From Actinomycetota bacterium (GTDB lineage Bacteria > Actinomycetota > Actinomycetes > S36-B12 > UBA10799), in the NCBI GenBank assembly GCA_020636995.1, contig JACJWU010000006.1:220670-284669 (forward strand): a stretch of DNA of 64,000 nucleotides, written 5' to 3'. This document shows, in pieces, positions 61,939-64,000 of the stretch. Each line of letters starts with the position of its first letter. Position 1 is the first letter of the stretch. The notes beneath the pieces are model-generated. The model was not told the origin of the DNA. It saw only the letters and a list, made by a program, of their open reading frames with translations, and made no database searches. The position numbers were made by a program, and so were the translations under genes.

Positions 61939-62007
61939 CGGTTAGCACTTCGGCAATCCGTTAGCCTCCCACCGCCACCGAAGTGCTAACGGATCTCCGA
62001 AGTGCTC
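61939..62007. repeat. Dispersed inverted-repeat element, site B
   Basis: GGTTAGCACTTCGG begins at 61940, ATCCGTTAGC follows at about 61956, and CCGAAGTGCTAACGG is inverted at 61978-61992, with a partial further CCGAAGTGCT at 61997. The same words in the same order make up site A (21091-21191). It separates the glycosyltransferase from the convergent 48-residue gene. Confidence 0.7.
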
Positions 62008-62036
62008 CCGGATGTGTCGCGGGTCGACGACGGGAC

Positions 62037-62183
62037 CTAGAAGCGGAACCAACCGCCGCGCGGCTTGGGCGGGCAGGAGCAGCGCTGCTCGGCGGGAAGA
62101 TGGCCGAGGATCTGCTCCACATGGTTGCCACAACCGGAGTACGAGGCCTTCTTGCAGGTCGGGCAGACGGCGGGACTGCACAC
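62037..62183 (-). CDS. 48-residue cysteine-rich (zinc-type) protein
   Basis: A small gene easy to miss. From GTG 62183, with GGAGG upstream, the frame reads MCSPAVCPTCKKASYSGCGN, then HVEQILGHLP-AEQRCSCPP, and ends in a basic GGWFRF tail. The C-x2-C-x7-C-G-x-H-V ... R-C-x-C pattern matches a family of short zinc-binding proteins found in actinobacteria and eukaryotes (CPTC-K-x-T-x-x-GCG-x-H), with function unknown. It lies between the repeat at 61939 and ornithine aminotransferase, divergent from the latter. Confidence 0.75.
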   Translation of the reverse strand: MCSPAVCPTCKKASYSGCGNHVEQILGHLPAEQRCSCPPKPRGGWFRF

Positions 62184-62274
62184 AGGATTGATCCTCCAGG
62201 TCGGTGAAATACCCCCCTACCCTACCAGTGGTGCGAAGCGGCGCCTTCCCTGATCGCGGGGGTACGGTGGGTTC

Positions 62275-63474
62275 ATGGACAGCGCCTCGTACATCAACTT
62301 GGAGGAACGGGCGGGGGCGCACAACTACCACCCCCTGCCCGTGGTGATCGCACACGCCGAAGGCGCGTGGGTGACCGATGTCGAAGGCCGTCGTTACCTC
62401 GACTTCCTCAGCGCCTACTCCGCCTTGAACTTCGGGCACCGGCACCCGCGACTCACGCAGGTGGCGCACCACCAACTGGACCGCCTCACACTCACGTCAC
62501 GGGCGATCCACTCCGACCAGCTGGGCCCTTTCTGCGCCGAACTCACCGATCTGGTGGGCCTGGACAGAGCACTGCCCATGAACTCAGGGGCCGAGGCCGT
62601 CGAGTCCGCGATCAAGACCGCGCGGGCCTGGGGGTACCGCAGCAAGGGCGTGCCGGGCGGCGAAGCGGTGATCCTCGTGGCGCAGCACAACTTTCACGGC
62701 CGCACGACGACGATCATCTCCTTCAGCGACGATCCGGTGGCGCACGACGACTTCGGTCCGTACACGCCGGGTTTCGAGGTGATCCCCTTCGGTGACCTCG
62801 AAGCCCTGCGCACCGCGCTCGGGAACCCGAACGTAGTGGCCTTCCTCGTGGAACCCATCCAGGGTGAGGCCGGAATCATCGTGCCCCCGGAGGGCTACCT
62901 ACGGTCAGTGGCGCAGATGTGCCGCGACGCCAACGTGCTGTTCATCGCCGATGAGATCCAGTCCGGGCTCGGCCGCACCGGCCACACGCTGGCCTGCGAT
63001 GCCGAAGGCGTGACGCCGGACGTCGTGCTGCTGGGTAAGGCCCTCGGGGGTGGCATCGTGCCGATCTCGGCGGTCGTGTCGCGCGACGACGTGCTGGGCG
63101 TACTGCGTCCCGGCGAGCACGGTTCCACCTTCGGCGGCAACCCCTTCGCCCTCGCGATCGCCCGCGAGGTGATCGCCATCCTTGCCACCGGGGAGTACCA
63201 GCAGCGAAGCGCCGAACTCGGTCAGCACATGCTCGACCGCCTCACCAGCGAAGCGCCTGCCACCGTACGCGAGGTGCGTGGCCGGGGACTCTGGGCCGGT
63301 GTGGAGGTCCACGAGCAGTACGCGCCGGTGCGTCCGCGTTGCGAAGTGGCCCTCGATCTCGGCGTGATCGTGAAAGACACCCACTCCACGACGATGCGGC
63401 TGGCCCCGCCCCTGACCATCTCCCGCGACGATCTCGATCACGGCATCGACGTCGTGCTCAAGGTGCTCGGGTGA
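62275..63474 (+). CDS. rocD: Ornithine aminotransferase
   Basis: 399 residues, class III PLP aminotransferase. The N-terminus AGAHNYHPLPVVIAHAEGAW and FLSAYSALNFGHRHPRL are specific to ornithine-oxoacid transaminases. MNSGAEAVESAIKTAR binds PLP phosphate, FIADEIQSGLGRTG has the PLP Asp, and VVLLGKALGGG the Schiff-base Lys. Converts ornithine to glutamate semialdehyde. TACGGT 6 nt before the ATG; the stop overlaps rnhA by GTGA. ddaH nearby suggests arginine catabolism. Confidence 0.95.
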   Translation: MDSASYINLEERAGAHNYHPLPVVIAHAEGAWVTDVEGRRYLDFLSAYSALNFGHRHPRLTQVAHHQLDRLTLTSRAIHSDQLGPFCAELTDLVGLDRALPMNSGAEAVESAIKTARAWGYRSKGVPGGEAVILVAQHNFHGRTTTIISFSDDPVAHDDFGPYTPGFEVIPFGDLEALRTALGNPNVVAFLVEPIQGEAGIIVPPEGYLRSVAQMCRDANVLFIADEIQSGLGRTGHTLACDAEGVTPDVVLLGKALGGGIVPISAVVSRDDVLGVLRPGEHGSTFGGNPFALAIAREVIAILATGEYQQRSAELGQHMLDRLTSEAPATVREVRGRGLWAGVEVHEQYAPVRPRCEVALDLGVIVKDTHSTTMRLAPPLTISRDDLDHGIDVVLKVLG

Positions 63475-63902
63475 CGGTTCACGCCTTCACCGACGGGGCG
63501 TGTTCGGGCAACCCCGGCCCCGGCGGGTGGGGCGTTGTGCTGCGCTGGAACGGCCATGAGCGGGAGCTGTTCGGCGGCGAGGCCCAGACCACCAACAACC
63601 GCATGGAACTGATGGCGGCGATCAGCGCACTGGAGTCACTCACCCGGCGCTCGGAGGTCGTCATCACCACGGACTCCACCTACGTGCTCAAGGGCATCAC
63701 CGAATGGCTCCCGGGCTGGAAGCGCAGGAACTGGCAGACGGCGTCCAAGCAGCCGGTCAAGAACGTCGACCTCTGGCAGCGACTCGACGACGCCGTGGCG
63801 GCACATCAGGTTTCGTGGGAGTGGGTCAAAGGGCACAACGGGCATCCCGAGAACGAACGAGCCGATGAGTTGGCCCGTCGCGGCATCGAGGACGTGCGGT
63901 AG
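63471..63902 (+). CDS. rnhA: Ribonuclease HI
   Basis: 143 residues from GTG 63471. Degrades RNA in RNA-DNA hybrids. The four catalytic acidic residues are visible: FTDGACSGNPGPGGWG, NNRMELMAA, TTDSTYV and GHPENERADELA. WKRRNWQTASKQPVKNVDLW is the basic handle region of E. coli-type enzymes, and WVKGHNGH carries the conserved His. Overlaps rocD by 4 bp. The frame remains open further upstream, but inside rocD. Confidence 0.97.
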   Translation: MTVHAFTDGACSGNPGPGGWGVVLRWNGHERELFGGEAQTTNNRMELMAAISALESLTRRSEVVITTDSTYVLKGITEWLPGWKRRNWQTASKQPVKNVDLWQRLDDAVAAHQVSWEWVKGHNGHPENERADELARRGIEDVR

Positions 63903-64000
63903 GACCGGGATCCCGGCTGAGACCGGCAGCCCGGCCGGGACCGGCACTCCGGTTAGAGATACGGCACTCCGGCCGGGTACAGCAGTCCGGCCGGATACGG
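63903..64000. repeat. Short GC-rich tandem repeats at window end
   Basis: After rnhA, units such as GGCACTCCGG, GCAGTCCGGCCGG and GACCGGCAGCCCGGCCGG repeat every 18-24 bases, each ending near a GGTAC or GATAC word. At least four units are visible and the array runs off the window. No gene is seen. Confidence 0.55.

Noticed and set aside
63636..63947. Minus-strand frame opposite rnhA with PVPAGLPVSAG text
   Set aside because: Shadow of rnhA and the terminal GC-rich repeats; no start signal.

Overview
The window looks like chromosomal DNA of a high-GC Gram-positive actinobacterium. Coding density is high, third codon positions are strongly GC-biased, GTG and TTG starts are common, and ATGA/GTGA stop-start overlaps are frequent. 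Many genes have a TAnnnT -10 box only 6-7 nt before the start codon, the pattern of leaderless mRNAs typical of Actinobacteria. The gene content fits: GuaB1, DUF2510, YwiC, DUF6325/SHOCT, Mog-MoaE and MobA-DUF6457 fusions. I cannot name the genus. I see no insertion sequence, prophage, CRISPR array or rRNA; the only structural RNA gene is tRNA-Pro(CGG) at 3648.

Layout. 1-5.1 kb: end of a penicillin-binding protein, a TetR repressor with three operators facing a dehydrogenase, YqeY, a phosphoesterase, tRNA-Pro with a tandem hairpin cassette, and two small proteins. 5.2-18.2 kb: an envelope/stress neighbourhood with an arylsulfatase carrying a glycine-zipper head, a DUF2252 protein, a radical-SAM sulfatase maturase with a SEC-C tail, two near-identical AI-2E-type permeases, a MalT-like LuxR regulator, the SHOCT/DUF6325 pair and a PAP2 phosphatase. 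18.2-29.9 kb: HIT protein, AlkD-like repair protein, a membrane protein, asd, an FdhF/YdeP molybdoenzyme, a redox-type HTH regulator facing a DUF2249 protein, a methyltransferase, a MOSC protein and a K+ channel/RCK protein. 30.0-32.3 kb: a translationally coupled trio made of a 58-residue (Asp-Gly-Gly-Ala)n peptide, a JmjC/cupin oxygenase and a thioredoxin-like ferredoxin. This is the best candidate for an undescribed system.

32.4-48.1 kb is a complete nitrate respiration block. A second redox-type regulator overlaps narG, followed by narH, narJ, narI and a ywiC-like gene on the minus strand. A narK1-narK2 pair diverges from it, with an FNR-like palindrome between. The molybdenum cofactor genes follow: moeA-mobA on one strand and moaC, mog-moaE, moaA, moaD on the other. 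They supply the cofactor for NarG and for the FdhF/YdeP protein.

48.1-64 kb: aspartokinase (with an internal start for its beta subunit), ahcY and metK of the methyl cycle, a ROK regulator, the GMP reductase-like GuaB1, a DDAH/NTF2/teichoic-type polymerase operon, a glycosyltransferase, an overlooked 48-residue cysteine-rich protein, ornithine aminotransferase and RNase HI.

Many of the gaps between transcription units hold long inverted repeats. The sequence words differ from site to site, but several recur (21.1 and 61.9 kb; 27.7 and 36.2 kb; 2.1 and 55.9 kb). No gap between genes exceeds 300 bases.
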